A stretch of 39,463 bases of DNA. It comes from Bacteroidetes bacterium UBA6661. Its GTDB lineage: Bacteria > Bacteroidota > Bacteroidia > AKYH767-A > OLB10. The notes below the pieces were generated by a model that was not told the DNA's origin, did not search any database, and saw only the letters and a list, made by a program, of their open reading frames with translations. A program made the translations under genes and the position numbers. Each line of letters opens with the position of its first letter. The stretch's first letter is position 1. Below are positions 1 through 9,104 of the stretch, in pieces. The stretch is taken from NCBI GenBank assembly GCA_002455375.1, contig DKKR01000079.1, positions 16,635 through 56,097 of the forward strand. Direction: 5' to 3'.

Positions 1-2041
1 GAGTTGACGTGGCAGAACCGCAAACATTAGTTACTTCAACCTCATAATTGCCGCTCTGTGTTGCTGTTATTAATTGTGAAGTTGCCAAAGGTGTTCCATT
101 TAGATTCCATTGCCAGGTGTAATTATTACCTGATGGTGCTGTAAGCACAACATCTCCTCCTGCACAGAATGACAAAGCCCCTGAAGCGGTTATTACTGCA
201 ATTGGTAAACTGTCTGCTGTCAGTATTACAGCAGCAGAAGTATCGCTTCCGCATAGGTTACTTTCAACAATATTGTAAACACCGGCAGTATTTGCAAAAT
301 GATTATTGCCGGAAATACCGGGAAGCATATTTCCATTATACAACCATGTAATACCTGCAGACTGCAAAGAATAGCTAATAAGTACAGAATCACCATGACA
401 TAAAGTTGAAGAAGCTGCTGTGAGACTTCCTGCAATCGGTGCTGATTGAACGGAAACTGTTTGAACAGATGATGTTACATTACCACAACTGTTGCTCACA
501 ACAACAGTGTAATCACCTCCATTAGCAGCAGTGTAGTTTTCTGTTGTAGCACCGGAAATATCAACACCATTCAATTGCCATTGATAGGAATATGTTGAAT
601 CAAATAAAGTAGAAAGTGTAACTGCATTACCTTGACAGACAGATAACGCTCCTGAAGCAGTCACCAGAACTGTGGGTAATGGCATAACATTAATCGAAAC
701 AGCATTTGATGCAACAGTACCACATGAGTTAGAAATGTTTAATACATAGTTACCTGTTGCTGATGCTGGGTAGCTATCTGTAGTAGCACCGGAAATGTCT
801 GTGCCATTTAGTTGCCATTGATAAGTGTAACCTGAATCACTGTTTACTGACTGTAGTAATGCAGAGTTGCCACTGCAGAAAGCCGATAAACCCTGATTAA
901 CAATAGAAGCAACTGCACTGTTCTCTATTCTTAAACCAAATCCATTATCACCTCCTGTCAAAGCAGGACTTGAAGATACAATTCTGATTCTGTAACCATT
1001 CCCTGCAGGTGTATTGGCAGGAATTACTGCACTAATATTTCCAGAAACTCTTGAAGTAACATTTCCAATATTTACAGCATTTGCAAAGCTGCCTGTGGCA
1101 TCGCTTAATTGTGCAGTAAAAGAATTAGCAGACTGTAAAAATCCGGAACCGTTGAAACTACCTGTAGCTGTGTATGGAATTGATATGCTACTACCCGCAC
1201 AGTATGCTGCATTTAAACTTCCGGGTGATACCGTATTATAATCATCACGATATAAAATTTCCGTCACTACTTCTAACCCTAAAATTTCTGTTGTTGTAAT
1301 CTGTAGTACAGGAATAATTTCATTATTTGCCAACCACTTGTATTGTGTAGTCTTAGGTCTGTCTAAAGCAAAATGCAGGTTTAATGTGTCAACGCTTATA
1401 GTGTCTTTAATATACAATTGTGTCTTAACTCGTAATGTATTGAAAGTTCCATGTGGTGTTGTAAGCATTCCCCAACCATCAACATGATTAATTCTTGTCT
1501 GCGAAAGTCCATAATAACCTAAACCCGGAAGTCCAATATTCCATGCTGACTGAGAAGTGTCTGCATCGTTAAAGTTTAATGGAAGGTTGTAAATAATATC
1601 ATGCTGACTGAAGGCAACCGGCATAGGAATATTTGCAATCTCTGCACCAAAGCCCACCTGTTTATATACATTACTTGAGCGATAATAAAAATTAAATGGA
1701 TCAGTAATGGTCAACAAAGGGTTTGAAGGTAAAGCTTGTCCGGGCTCTGTTACATTAGCTCTGTTAGGATTAAATGGCAGATTAGAAAAAAACAAAGAAT
1801 AAATAAATCCTGTAGAGGAAACACTCTGATAAGATTTTAAATCTTGCCCATTATTACGGAGGTTACCAAAACTCCAGGTGTGATTGGCGCCTGTTGCACT
1901 AAAGTTTATCAATGGATTTACTACAGCTTTTGTAAATCGTGCAGTATCGCCAGCCGAAGGCATTTCATTGTTTGTAATACTAATTTGAGCCTGTGAACAT
2001 AGGCTTCCTAATAAAATAACAGCAGTAGATAGTAATCTCAT
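1..2041 (-). CDS. Secreted Ig-like repeat protein, N-terminal part (3' end beyond window)
   Basis: The frame is open from an ATG at 2041 to the left edge, giving 680 codons without a stop, so the C-terminus is missing. The protein opens with a signal peptide (MRLLSTAVILLGSLCSQAQ) and an N-terminal region of about 270 residues that I do not recognise. A beta-rich module follows (about residues 270-370, with PANTPAGNGYRIRIVSSSPA), of a kind often found next to Ig-like domains in Bacteroidota. Then come four Ig-like units whose core Trp residues lie near 409, 488, 566 and 645, a spacing of 78-79 residues. Units one and two share the core WQLNG.DISGATT, and each unit has the paired Cys of an Ig fold (FCSGN/VCQGN and SN.CG). 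It is probably an exported surface adhesin or matrix protein. A type IX sorting domain would be expected at the unseen C-terminus. The function and the ligand are unknown. Confidence 0.85.
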   Translation of the reverse strand, partial: MRLLSTAVILLGSLCSQAQISITNNEMPSAGDTARFTKAVVNPLINFSATGANHTWSFGNLRNNGQDLKSYQSVSSTGFIYSLFFSNLPFNPNRANVTEPGQALPSNPLLTITDPFNFYYRSSNVYKQVGFGAEIANIPMPVAFSQHDIIYNLPLNFNDADTSQSAWNIGLPGLGYYGLSQTRINHVDGWGMLTTPHGTFNTLRVKTQLYIKDTISVDTLNLHFALDRPKTTQYKWLANNEIIPVLQITTTEILGLEVVTEILYRDDYNTVSPGSLNAAYCAGSSISIPYTATGSFNGSGFLQSANSFTAQLSDATGSFANAVNIGNVTSRVSGNISAVIPANTPAGNGYRIRIVSSSPALTGGDNGFGLRIENSAVASIVNQGLSAFCSGNSALLQSVNSDSGYTYQWQLNGTDISGATTDSYPASATGNYVLNISNSCGTVASNAVSINVMPLPTVLVTASGALSVCQGNAVTLSTLFDSTYSYQWQLNGVDISGATTENYTAANGGDYTVVVSNSCGNVTSSVQTVSVQSAPIAGSLTAASSTLCHGDSVLISYSLQSAGITWLYNGNMLPGISGNNHFANTAGVYNIVESNLCGSDTSAAVILTADSLPIAVITASGALSFCAGGDVVLTAPSGNNYTWQWNLNGTPLATSQLITATQSGNYEVEVTNVCGSATST
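107..860 (-). repeat. Tandem Ig-like coding repeats, about 237-bp period
   Basis: Four repeat copies lie inside the secreted Ig-like gene. The core Trp codons start (minus strand) at 817, 580, 346 and 109, so the steps are 237, 234 and 237 bp. The first two copies are also very similar at the DNA level around the WQLNG core (about 781-830 and 544-593), suggesting a recent duplication. The fourth copy is nearly complete when the window ends. Confidence 0.8.
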
Positions 2042-2358
2042 AATACTCGGATTTTGAATTATACCCATAATATCTCAATATCCATGCAAGTAATGCATGT
2101 TTTGGGTAAAGGTGTGATATAACCTTGTGAGCGGCTGAAATTTTCAAACTAAAAAAAACTCTCTTATAAAAAGAGCATAAACATTTTTATCTGCTTTACT
2201 AACCAGGAATATTAGCCGTTAAGCCAAAATATTATCAGCTATTGAAATAAGAATACATAAAGACAATTTAGGGCATCCATAAAGAAGTACCTCTTATTTA
2301 GAGCTTATTCAGGGACAGAATGCATACAAAGGTTGAGAATAAAAACAATAATATATTA
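2042..2358. other. Intergenic region between peptide transporter and Ig-like protein genes
   Basis: About 317 bp without a credible gene. The only structure I see is a small hairpin with a T-run on the minus strand (listed separately). No clear TAnnTTTG promoter box for the Ig-like gene is visible on the minus strand. Confidence 0.6.
2151..2175 (-). terminator. Weak candidate terminator after the peptide transporter gene
   Basis: On the minus strand a 5-bp stem (CTCTT/AAGAG, 2175-2161, 5-nt loop) is followed two bases later by eight T residues. It lies about 184 bp past the transporter stop and before the Ig-like gene. The stem is short and AT-rich, so the call is tentative. Confidence 0.3.
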
Positions 2359-3993
2359 CTATGCCCCGTGTTCTTTCACAATCTTATTAAGCCATTTTAA
2401 CATCAGTAAAATAATTACTGTAGTTATCATCACTAACACAAAATTAATTAAGAAAAAGTTTGCTTTATGTTCGTATTCATCCCACATGCTTGCCAACACA
2501 CCACTCAACTTATTTCCTATTGATGTAGATAAAAACCATCCGCCCATCATCAGTGCTGTAAGACGTGGTGGACTTAGCTTTGAAACCAATGACAATGCCA
2601 TTGGGCTTAAACAAAGTTCTCCAACAGTAATTACCCCATAGCTTGCAATAAGCCACCACATTGAACTTTTTTCTAAACCATTATGACATGCATAAGTGGC
2701 TGCAACCATTACCAATGTTGACAATGATGTAATGAGAAAACCATAAAATATTTTCCAGGTAGTTGAAGGTTCGCTGTTTTTTCTTTTGAGAAATGCCCAG
2801 AATGCAACTATCAGAGGTGTTAATACTACAACCCAAAATGGATTAATTGACTGACCTAATTCCGTTGAGATAAGTGTTAGCGACTCCCCTTCTTTAGGTA
2901 ATTTATCTACAGGAATATTCTTGTAATAAAGTGGGTAATCCCATGTTTTAATTGGTTTTTTATTCTCGTCACGTGCCACACGAAACTGGTTGTCTGTTAA
3001 TGGCACAGAATCTTTTGCATAGGTTACTGTTTGTGTTACTCCAAGCATTTTTGCAACAGGCTCTACTCGCTGTGGCACTTCGCGATTAGTATAGCTTTCG
3101 GCCCATGTAGTGAGTGCTGTTCCGTTTTGTTTAAATATAGCCCAAAAAACAATTGCAACAGTAAACACTGCCAGTAATGCCGCTAACGGACGTCTGTCTT
3201 CTTTGTCGGAACGCAAAAGAATATTTACATAATATCCGGCAACAGGTAGTGCACCTAAAATAAATGCATCGGTTGAATCGCTACCGAAAATATTATCGGG
3301 AATTATCCAGCCAATATAACCTGCAATTAATGCCGGTAATAATGTTATGCCCAATATTTTTGAAACAGGCATATCTTCTGGTTTTACAGGCTTGCGAACA
3401 TCGGCATGTGCATAGTGCTTATTGCCAATCCAAAAAATAATAACCCCTACAAACATTCCAATGCCTGCAGCAGCAAAGGCAGCACCCCAACTGAAGTTGT
3501 TTCGCAAATAGGAGCCGAAAAAATTACAGATAAATGCTCCGATGTTTATCCCCATGTAAAAAATATTGTAGCCTGAATCTTTAAGTGGCTTATATTCCGG
3601 ATCGTTATATACATTACCAAGAATGGTTGAAATATTTGGTTTAAAAAATCCATTGCCAATAATAATTAGCAATAATGAAACATAAAATGCTGTCATACCC
3701 GGTATAGCCAAACCACAATATCCTATGCCCATAAGAATACCGCCAAGTGTAATGGAAACTCGATATCCTAAAACTCTATCAGCAATTAATCCACCAACAA
3801 ACGGAGTAAGGTAAACTAATGCAATGAATGTTCCGAAAATATCTGAAGCTTCTTTTCTGTCCATTGCCATACCACCACGTTGTGTGTCTGTCATGTAAAG
3901 GAAAAAAATACCAAGCATGAGATAGAAACCGAATCGTTCCCACATTTCGGACAGGAACAGGTAGGGCAATGCCTTTGGATGCTTCTTATTCAT
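2359..3993 (-). CDS. POT/PTR-family proton-dependent oligopeptide transporter
   Basis: This 544-residue inner-membrane protein matches the proton-coupled oligopeptide transporter family (major facilitator fold), which imports di- and tripeptides. The first helix carries the family motif ExxERFxxY at residues 16-24 (EMWERFGFY), which takes part in proton coupling. The second family signature (FYMGINIGAF) appears near residue 145, and many further hydrophobic helices follow. A hydrophilic stretch of about 70 residues around 310-380 separates two helices, which is longer than in the minimal family members. The ATG at 3993 puts the ExxER motif at the usual distance from the N-terminus. It is a single gene on the minus strand with 61 bp to the upstream tmk. 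The exact substrate cannot be told from sequence. Confidence 0.93.
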   Translation of the reverse strand: MNKKHPKALPYLFLSEMWERFGFYLMLGIFFLYMTDTQRGGMAMDRKEASDIFGTFIALVYLTPFVGGLIADRVLGYRVSITLGGILMGIGYCGLAIPGMTAFYVSLLLIIIGNGFFKPNISTILGNVYNDPEYKPLKDSGYNIFYMGINIGAFICNFFGSYLRNNFSWGAAFAAAGIGMFVGVIIFWIGNKHYAHADVRKPVKPEDMPVSKILGITLLPALIAGYIGWIIPDNIFGSDSTDAFILGALPVAGYYVNILLRSDKEDRRPLAALLAVFTVAIVFWAIFKQNGTALTTWAESYTNREVPQRVEPVAKMLGVTQTVTYAKDSVPLTDNQFRVARDENKKPIKTWDYPLYYKNIPVDKLPKEGESLTLISTELGQSINPFWVVVLTPLIVAFWAFLKRKNSEPSTTWKIFYGFLITSLSTLVMVAATYACHNGLEKSSMWWLIASYGVITVGELCLSPMALSLVSKLSPPRLTALMMGGWFLSTSIGNKLSGVLASMWDEYEHKANFFLINFVLVMITTVIILLMLKWLNKIVKEHGA

Positions 3994-4054
3994 TTTGAAA
4001 CGATTTAAAATTTCAGCAATGATAAAAAACTAAACTAAAAAAACAATATTTTTT

Positions 4055-4684
4055 TTAGGTGTGCAATAAATTTTTTACGCTTTTAAAAATATCAGATGCA
4101 ACTTGCTGAACCTCATTTTTACCATTAACAAAAACAATGTTTTCTGATTCTTTTAGTAATTCGAATGCTTTAAGATAATTGCTATAAACCTTACGAAGGT
4201 TTTCATTGGTTTCGTACAATTCTGTTGAGGTGCGTGTAGAAACAATTCGCCTAAATGCAGTTTCAGGATCTACATCTACAAAAATATTCCGGTCAGGCCT
4301 AAGCAACGCTGCACATTTAGCATTGATAGACATTACCCAATCCATTTCTACATAGGCACTATGATAGGCATAGGACGAAAAATAATAGCGATCTGTGATA
4401 ACCGTATAGCCTTTTTCAAGCATTGCCAGAATTCCATGCTCTTTATCAAGCAAATGTTGCAATCTGTCTGCAACAAACAATGCTGCAATGGTATGCTGAT
4501 CTGCATTTACTTTATGATTAAAAATTGAACGGATGAGTTTACCGGCTTCGAAACTTGTTGGTTCATGCGTTGTATATACTTTATGACCCACTTGTTCAAG
4601 GTTGGTTTTTAGTAATTGCACCTGTGTACTCTTACCACTACCGTCAATTCCCTCTATCGCTATAAACAAATTTTCTTTTTTCAT
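4055..4684 (-). CDS. tmk: Thymidylate kinase
   Basis: Thymidylate kinase phosphorylates dTMP to dTDP with ATP, an essential cytoplasmic step of DNA precursor synthesis. The P-loop is seen at residues 12-20 (GIDGSGKST). The family DR-Y/H motif is seen as TDRYYFSSYAYH near residue 100, and an Arg-containing LID-like segment (RIVSTRTSTELYE) lies near 145. At 209 residues from the ATG at 4684 the length is normal. An in-frame TTG fifteen bases upstream (4699) would add five residues, but the ATG starting MKKENLFIAIEG is the more likely start. The gene begins 24 bp after the isomerase gene stop and probably shares its transcript. Confidence 0.95.
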   Translation of the reverse strand: MKKENLFIAIEGIDGSGKSTQVQLLKTNLEQVGHKVYTTHEPTSFEAGKLIRSIFNHKVNADQHTIAALFVADRLQHLLDKEHGILAMLEKGYTVITDRYYFSSYAYHSAYVEMDWVMSINAKCAALLRPDRNIFVDVDPETAFRRIVSTRTSTELYETNENLRKVYSNYLKAFELLKESENIVFVNGKNEVQQVASDIFKSVKNLLHT

Positions 4685-4708
4685 GAATGACAGATTCAAA
4701 CAGAATAA

Positions 4709-5701
4709 TTAATTCAGTTTGGCCATTTCACTTTTGAGGTAGTCAATAACTTTCACTTCTGTACAATCAATATTTCTGATTTCACTAAGATACCAGCTTG
4801 TCCAGTCACCGAAGTGAATCAAATAAATTGCTTTTTCTATTGGTGAACCACCTTTACTCCATACTTCGTAAATGTGCGGTGTGTAGCGACCAAATATTTC
4901 TTTACAAATATCCATTCGCTTTGACGTTCTGAAAAAATCATCTTTATCTCTGAACAACACTACTGCAATATCATTGTGTGGCTGTGTCCACCCTACTAAT
5001 TCATTATGTGTTAATTCGGGAAACACATGATGCCAACATAACATTTTTCCATTCTCCTGCACTTGTTGCCTGAAACGAATAACAACGCCTTCATTGTTAG
5101 ATGCAGAATAAATTACAGGAATTTTTCCAATCAAATCTGATGCAAGTTTGTGCGAGGCAGTTTTAATATGCTGCGATTCAGATTCTATAAGCTCTATTGC
5201 CTTTTTTAAGGATGATTTAAAAGTATCACCAATGAGCTTAAAAGCATGAAGTATATAAAAAAGTTGTGTTGATGAATAACCATAGCAGGAACGTGGCGGC
5301 ATACCACCCGGAATTAATATATAATCTAACCCATGTTGTTTAGCTAATTCAACTGTTTTACCTCCTGAGCTGACACAAACCACTTTTGCACCTTGTTTTA
5401 TTGCATTATCCATGGCCTGAAGTGTCTCTTCTGTATTTCCTGAGTAAGAACTTACTACTACCAGCGAATGTTTATTTACAAACGAAGGCATAAAATAATC
5501 TTTGTTTACTAAAAAGGGAATGGGCATCTCTTTTTCACACAACTGCGATACGATGGTTCCACCAATTCCGGATCCACCAAGTCCGGTTACCAATACATTT
5601 TTTATTTCATGTGGCCAGCTTGTAGCTTTAAAAGTTTCGCCAATAGTCATGGCCTCACGCATTTGAGCCGGAAATTTTTCGATTAGTTGCTTCATATCCA
5701 T
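4709..5701 (-). CDS. Bifunctional phosphoglucose/phosphomannose isomerase (SIS domain)
   Basis: The protein interconverts fructose-6-phosphate with glucose-6-phosphate and with mannose-6-phosphate, serving central carbon flow and nucleotide-sugar supply in the cytoplasm. It has the SIS fold: phosphosugar-binding loops GLGGSGIGG at residues 40-48 and SSYSGNTEET near 85-94. The C-terminal half carries the features of the PGI/PMI subfamily: a candidate catalytic Glu in QENGK, and the PELTHNELVGW stretch with a conserved His. The length (330 residues) matches this short subfamily rather than the classical ~550-residue Pgi. The start is ATG at 5701. A second in-frame ATG two codons later cannot be excluded. 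A TAnnTTTG-like box lies 30 bp upstream. Confidence 0.9.
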   Translation of the reverse strand: MDMKQLIEKFPAQMREAMTIGETFKATSWPHEIKNVLVTGLGGSGIGGTIVSQLCEKEMPIPFLVNKDYFMPSFVNKHSLVVVSSYSGNTEETLQAMDNAIKQGAKVVCVSSGGKTVELAKQHGLDYILIPGGMPPRSCYGYSSTQLFYILHAFKLIGDTFKSSLKKAIELIESESQHIKTASHKLASDLIGKIPVIYSASNNEGVVIRFRQQVQENGKMLCWHHVFPELTHNELVGWTQPHNDIAVVLFRDKDDFFRTSKRMDICKEIFGRYTPHIYEVWSKGGSPIEKAIYLIHFGDWTSWYLSEIRNIDCTEVKVIDYLKSEMAKLN

Positions 5702-5730
5702 ACAGCAGAAAAACTTAAAATGTTATGCTG

Positions 5731-5738
5731 CAAACATA
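5731..5738 (-). promoter_or_regulatory. Candidate -7 box (TATGTTTG) for the PGI/PMI-tmk unit
   Basis: On the minus strand the octamer TATGTTTG fits the Bacteroidota -7 consensus TAnnTTTG and ends 30 bp before the ATG at 5701. No good -33 TTG element is seen at the usual spacing, so this is only a candidate. Confidence 0.35.
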
Positions 5739-5776
5739 AGCTATTTGCACGAAAATTTATACTTATTAAAGTAATT

Positions 5777-7558
5777 TCAGCCTTGCCTTTTCTTCTCTTT
5801 AATCCATTGGTTAATGGATTTTTCGAGTACACTTAGCGGAAGACAACCATAGGAAAGCAGCTGATCATGAAATTGCTGTAAACTGAATTTGTCTTTTAAT
5901 TGCTCTTCAGCTTTTTGACGTAATTCAATAATTTTTAACTGACCTATTTTATACGACAATGCCTGACCCGGAATGGCCATATAGCGTTCAATTTCTGCAG
6001 TAATATCTGCCTCACTTTCCATTTCATTATCTAATGAATATTGAATTGCTTTTTCACGGGTCCATCCTTTAAGATGAATGCCTACATCTACAACCAAACG
6101 AATGGCTCTGTGCATTTCTTCACTCAGGCAACCAAAATACTGATAGGGATCTGTATATAACCCCAACTCTTTTCCAAGTGACTCTGTATATAATGCCCAT
6201 CCCTCACCATAGGCTCCAAACCATCCAAAGCGTCTGAACTCAGGTAGTGATGTGTTTTCCTGTTGTAATGAAATCTGATAATGATGACCGGGAATAGCTT
6301 CGTGCAAAAACAAATCTTCCATACCTACTACATTATATTTTGACGCATCCAAAATAGGTACATAAAAAACTCCAGGTCTTGAACCATCGGGTGCAGCTGT
6401 ATTATACTCAGCACTTGCAGATGCTGCACGATAGGCCTCAGTTTGCCTAACTTCAAAAGCTGCTTTCGGTACATGATTAAACAGTTTTTTCAGCTGTGGT
6501 TTCATTCTGTCCTCAATAGCAAGATAGGCTGCAATTACATCAGAATCATTTTTAAATGGAAAAAATTGTGGATCTGTATGAATGAAATGAAAAAATTCTT
6601 TAAGTGTTCCTTTAAATCCTGTCTCTGCTTTTACTTTATCCATCTCCGTATGTAAACGCTCGACTTCTTTAAGACCTACATTATAAATTTCATCGGGAGT
6701 CATTGTTGTTGTTGTCCATTTATTTGCAAGCCAGTTATAATATTCTTTTCCTCTCGGAATATTAGAAATACCTGCAATAGGAAGACAAGCCGGCAAATAT
6801 TCTTTTTCTAAAAAAACTGACATCTTTTTAAAACTTGGATTTAACTCCTGCAATATAGCTTTGGAATAAGCAATTGTTAATCGTTCTTTATCCGTATCAG
6901 AAAAACTATCAGGCATATTTTTAATTGGTCCGTAAAAAACACTTTCTTCAACTTTACTTGCAATGAGTGATTTATACTGAGGGATTGTTCTTTCTATGAG
7001 GATACGTGCCGGGACTATGCCTTGCAACATTCCTCTTTTCATATTACCTATGGAAGTATCCTGATAAGCTACAAAGGCTGTAATACGTTTCAGAAAATTA
7101 TCGTAGTCCTTTACAGTTTTAAATGGCTGAGAGCTGGTGCCGGAACCTAATTGAGAAAATGTCAGATGCATACCCCAAAATTGATTTACCGGCATCAGGT
7201 TTGAAGGAAACTTTAGGCCTTCTACCTCAGTACTTAAAATATACTGTAACACTTCATAACTTATTAAGTCCTGACCCGTCAATTCAGGCTTGTTAATGGT
7301 AAGTAGTTTTTCGGAATAACTGTGATAGAATTGACGAAGTGTATCTATATAGGCATCGCTGATATCAATCGGCAGCAAATCATTATACCTATTATAGGCA
7401 TTTGCCGTAGCCTCAAGAGGGAAATAGCGCATTCGCTCCTGATAGTAGTCATCAGTAATTTCTTTTAACAGTACAGATGTGTCTTTTATTGACTGTTTTC
7501 TATTCTCAGAACATGAGATAATAAAAAGCGCACAAGCTATAAATAGATATTTTTTCAT
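5777..7558 (-). CDS. DUF885 lipoprotein, putative zinc-dependent carboxypeptidase-like
   Basis: This 593-residue protein belongs to the DUF885 family. It begins with a lipoprotein signal (MKKYLFIACALFIISC, lipidated Cys at residue 16), so it should sit in the periplasm or outer membrane. The family's metal-site motif HEAIPGHH is at residues 419-426. A further GEGWALYTE segment, with a Glu that may be the third ligand, lies about 30 residues later. That pattern resembles gluzincin metallopeptidases, so peptide hydrolysis is the likely activity; the substrate is unknown. The ATG at 7558 is chosen because it starts exactly at the lipoprotein signal. An upstream in-frame TTG (7582) would put eight extra residues before it. 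A TAAATTTG box lies 22 bp upstream of this ATG. Confidence 0.88.
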   Translation of the reverse strand: MKKYLFIACALFIISCSENRKQSIKDTSVLLKEITDDYYQERMRYFPLEATANAYNRYNDLLPIDISDAYIDTLRQFYHSYSEKLLTINKPELTGQDLISYEVLQYILSTEVEGLKFPSNLMPVNQFWGMHLTFSQLGSGTSSQPFKTVKDYDNFLKRITAFVAYQDTSIGNMKRGMLQGIVPARILIERTIPQYKSLIASKVEESVFYGPIKNMPDSFSDTDKERLTIAYSKAILQELNPSFKKMSVFLEKEYLPACLPIAGISNIPRGKEYYNWLANKWTTTTMTPDEIYNVGLKEVERLHTEMDKVKAETGFKGTLKEFFHFIHTDPQFFPFKNDSDVIAAYLAIEDRMKPQLKKLFNHVPKAAFEVRQTEAYRAASASAEYNTAAPDGSRPGVFYVPILDASKYNVVGMEDLFLHEAIPGHHYQISLQQENTSLPEFRRFGWFGAYGEGWALYTESLGKELGLYTDPYQYFGCLSEEMHRAIRLVVDVGIHLKGWTREKAIQYSLDNEMESEADITAEIERYMAIPGQALSYKIGQLKIIELRQKAEEQLKDKFSLQQFHDQLLSYGCLPLSVLEKSINQWIKEKKRQG

Positions 7559-7579
7559 TTTCACTCCACATAGAAAATC

Positions 7580-7587
7580 CAAATTTA
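7580..7587 (-). promoter_or_regulatory. Candidate -7 box (TAAATTTG) for the DUF885 gene
   Basis: The minus-strand octamer TAAATTTG matches TAnnTTTG and ends 21 bases before the ATG at 7558. It follows a hairpin at the end of the MBOAT operon, as expected for a new transcript. No clear -33 TTG is visible. Confidence 0.4.
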
Positions 7588-7602
7588 AAATTAATAAATA
7601 TT

Positions 7603-7626
7603 TCTTGATATAGAATTATATCGAGA
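7603..7626 (-). terminator. Candidate terminator of the MBOAT/SGNH/GH73 operon
   Basis: Just after the MBOAT stop, a 10-base-pair inverted repeat (7603-7612 with 7617-7626, 4-nt loop, one mismatch) is followed on the minus strand by a T-rich stretch. The stem is AT-rich, so confidence is moderate. Confidence 0.4.
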
Positions 7627-7634
7627 ATTTTTGA

Positions 7635-9104
7635 TCAAAATTGCAGATAAACCGGCATGACAGGATCGGCCTGTTTTAGAACGATTACGATAATTATCAC
7701 TGCTGTAGCAACTGATGCTTTGACTAACCAATGCCACTTTTCAGAGTAGTTGATAATAATTTCATTCCATCGAATTGGTAAAAAATGCAATACAAATCCA
7801 AGTAACATTACTAACAATACTTCACTGTAATTAGTACTGAATAGTGTCCAACCTTCAGCATAAAAATTAAACACAATCTGATGGATCATGTTAAAACTGT
7901 CGGTAAAGGTTGTGCATTTAAAAAATATCCAGCAAAGACAAACAAAATGGAATGTTATAAAGATTCCTGCAATTCGTGTTAAACGCCCCGAAAAATGTGA
8001 AGGATATGCTGCCTTCCACAACTTATGAAAAGCTAATGCTACACCATGTAATGCTCCCCAAAAAATAAAATTCAAACTGGCACCATGCCAAAGTCCTCCA
8101 AGCAACATGGTGATAAATAAATTCAGGTAGGTTCTCACTTCGCCTCTTCGATTACCACCTAATGGAATATAAAGATAATCGCGCAACCATGACGAAAGTG
8201 ATATGTGCCATCTGCGCCAGAATTCTGTAATAGAAGCTGATTGGTATGGTGCAAGAAAGTTAATATTAATATCAATACCAATCCATTTTGCGATTCCTAT
8301 TGCCATATCACTGTAGCCGGAAAAGTCACAATAGATTACCATTGCATAGCCATACACAGCAAAAAGACTTTCCATGCCTGTGTGCCGCAAAGGGTCATCA
8401 AACACATATTGAACCAAATTGAGATAAATAAAATCTGAAATAACTACCTTCTTAAATAATCCGGTTAGAATTAAAAATAAACCTTTAGAGACATCATGTG
8501 CTGTGAGTGTAATCTCCTTCCTTATCTGAGGAATGAAATCTGCAGCACGCACTATTGGTCCCATCATCAGTTTTGGAAAAAATGAAAGAAAAAACAGGTA
8601 GTCAATAAATCGTTTTACCGGCACAAACTGTCTTCTGTAAACATCAATAGTATAACTCAGATTTTCAAAAGTATAAAACGATATTCCTATTGGCAGGTAA
8701 ACATCTACTGGCTGAACAGTACCGGTTAGTACAGCATTATACAAATCAATTAACAAGTTGGTATATTTGAAATAAGCTAATAGCCCAAGATTGATGACAA
8801 CACTGAAAACGAGCAATGCTTTTCTCCGAAAATCTGTTGTTGCATTGTGAATTAAATTACTGAGGTTAAAATCAACAATGGCTGCCACAAGTACCAACAG
8901 CACATATACTCCCGAAGCTTTATAAAAGAAATAAAGTGAGAAAAGTGTTACTGCAACAATACGCAAAGTGCCTGTCCGTTGCAGAATTCTAAACACTAAC
9001 AAAAACAACAATAAATAAAAAAGAAAAAACGAACTGTTGAAAAGCAATGGATTTGCTTTGTCATACAAAAACTGATGTCCAAGTTTTTCCCAGTCTATTG
9101 TCAT
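7635..9104 (-). CDS. MBOAT-family O-acyltransferase (AlgI/PatA/DltB-like)
   Basis: This is a 489-residue polytopic inner-membrane protein of the membrane-bound O-acyltransferase family. The family core is clear: SGYSDMAIGIAKWIGI near 262-277, then FWRRWHISLSSWLRDYLYIP with His300, then LLGGLWHGASLNF with the invariant catalytic His340. AlgI, PatA and DltB, the closest functional models, pass acetyl or D-alanyl groups across the membrane to extracytoplasmic glycans or teichoic acids. Here it is the last gene of an operon with two SGNH proteins and a GH73-like hydrolase. It overlaps the preceding SGNH gene by 4 bp, which implies translational coupling. Acetyl transfer to an envelope glycan, possibly peptidoglycan, is inferred from this pairing (PatA/PatB precedent). 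The acceptor is not known. Confidence 0.9.
   Translation of the reverse strand: MTIDWEKLGHQFLYDKANPLLFNSSFFLFYLLLFLLVFRILQRTGTLRIVAVTLFSLYFFYKASGVYVLLVLVAAIVDFNLSNLIHNATTDFRRKALLVFSVVINLGLLAYFKYTNLLIDLYNAVLTGTVQPVDVYLPIGISFYTFENLSYTIDVYRRQFVPVKRFIDYLFFLSFFPKLMMGPIVRAADFIPQIRKEITLTAHDVSKGLFLILTGLFKKVVISDFIYLNLVQYVFDDPLRHTGMESLFAVYGYAMVIYCDFSGYSDMAIGIAKWIGIDININFLAPYQSASITEFWRRWHISLSSWLRDYLYIPLGGNRRGEVRTYLNLFITMLLGGLWHGASLNFIFWGALHGVALAFHKLWKAAYPSHFSGRLTRIAGIFITFHFVCLCWIFFKCTTFTDSFNMIHQIVFNFYAEGWTLFSTNYSEVLLVMLLGFVLHFLPIRWNEIIINYSEKWHWLVKASVATAVIIIVIVLKQADPVMPVYLQF

Noticed and set aside
2333..2641. 102-codon plus-strand open frame at the end of the peptide transporter gene
   Set aside because: Overlaps the conserved last helices of the transporter on the other strand. 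Composition looks like a shadow frame.
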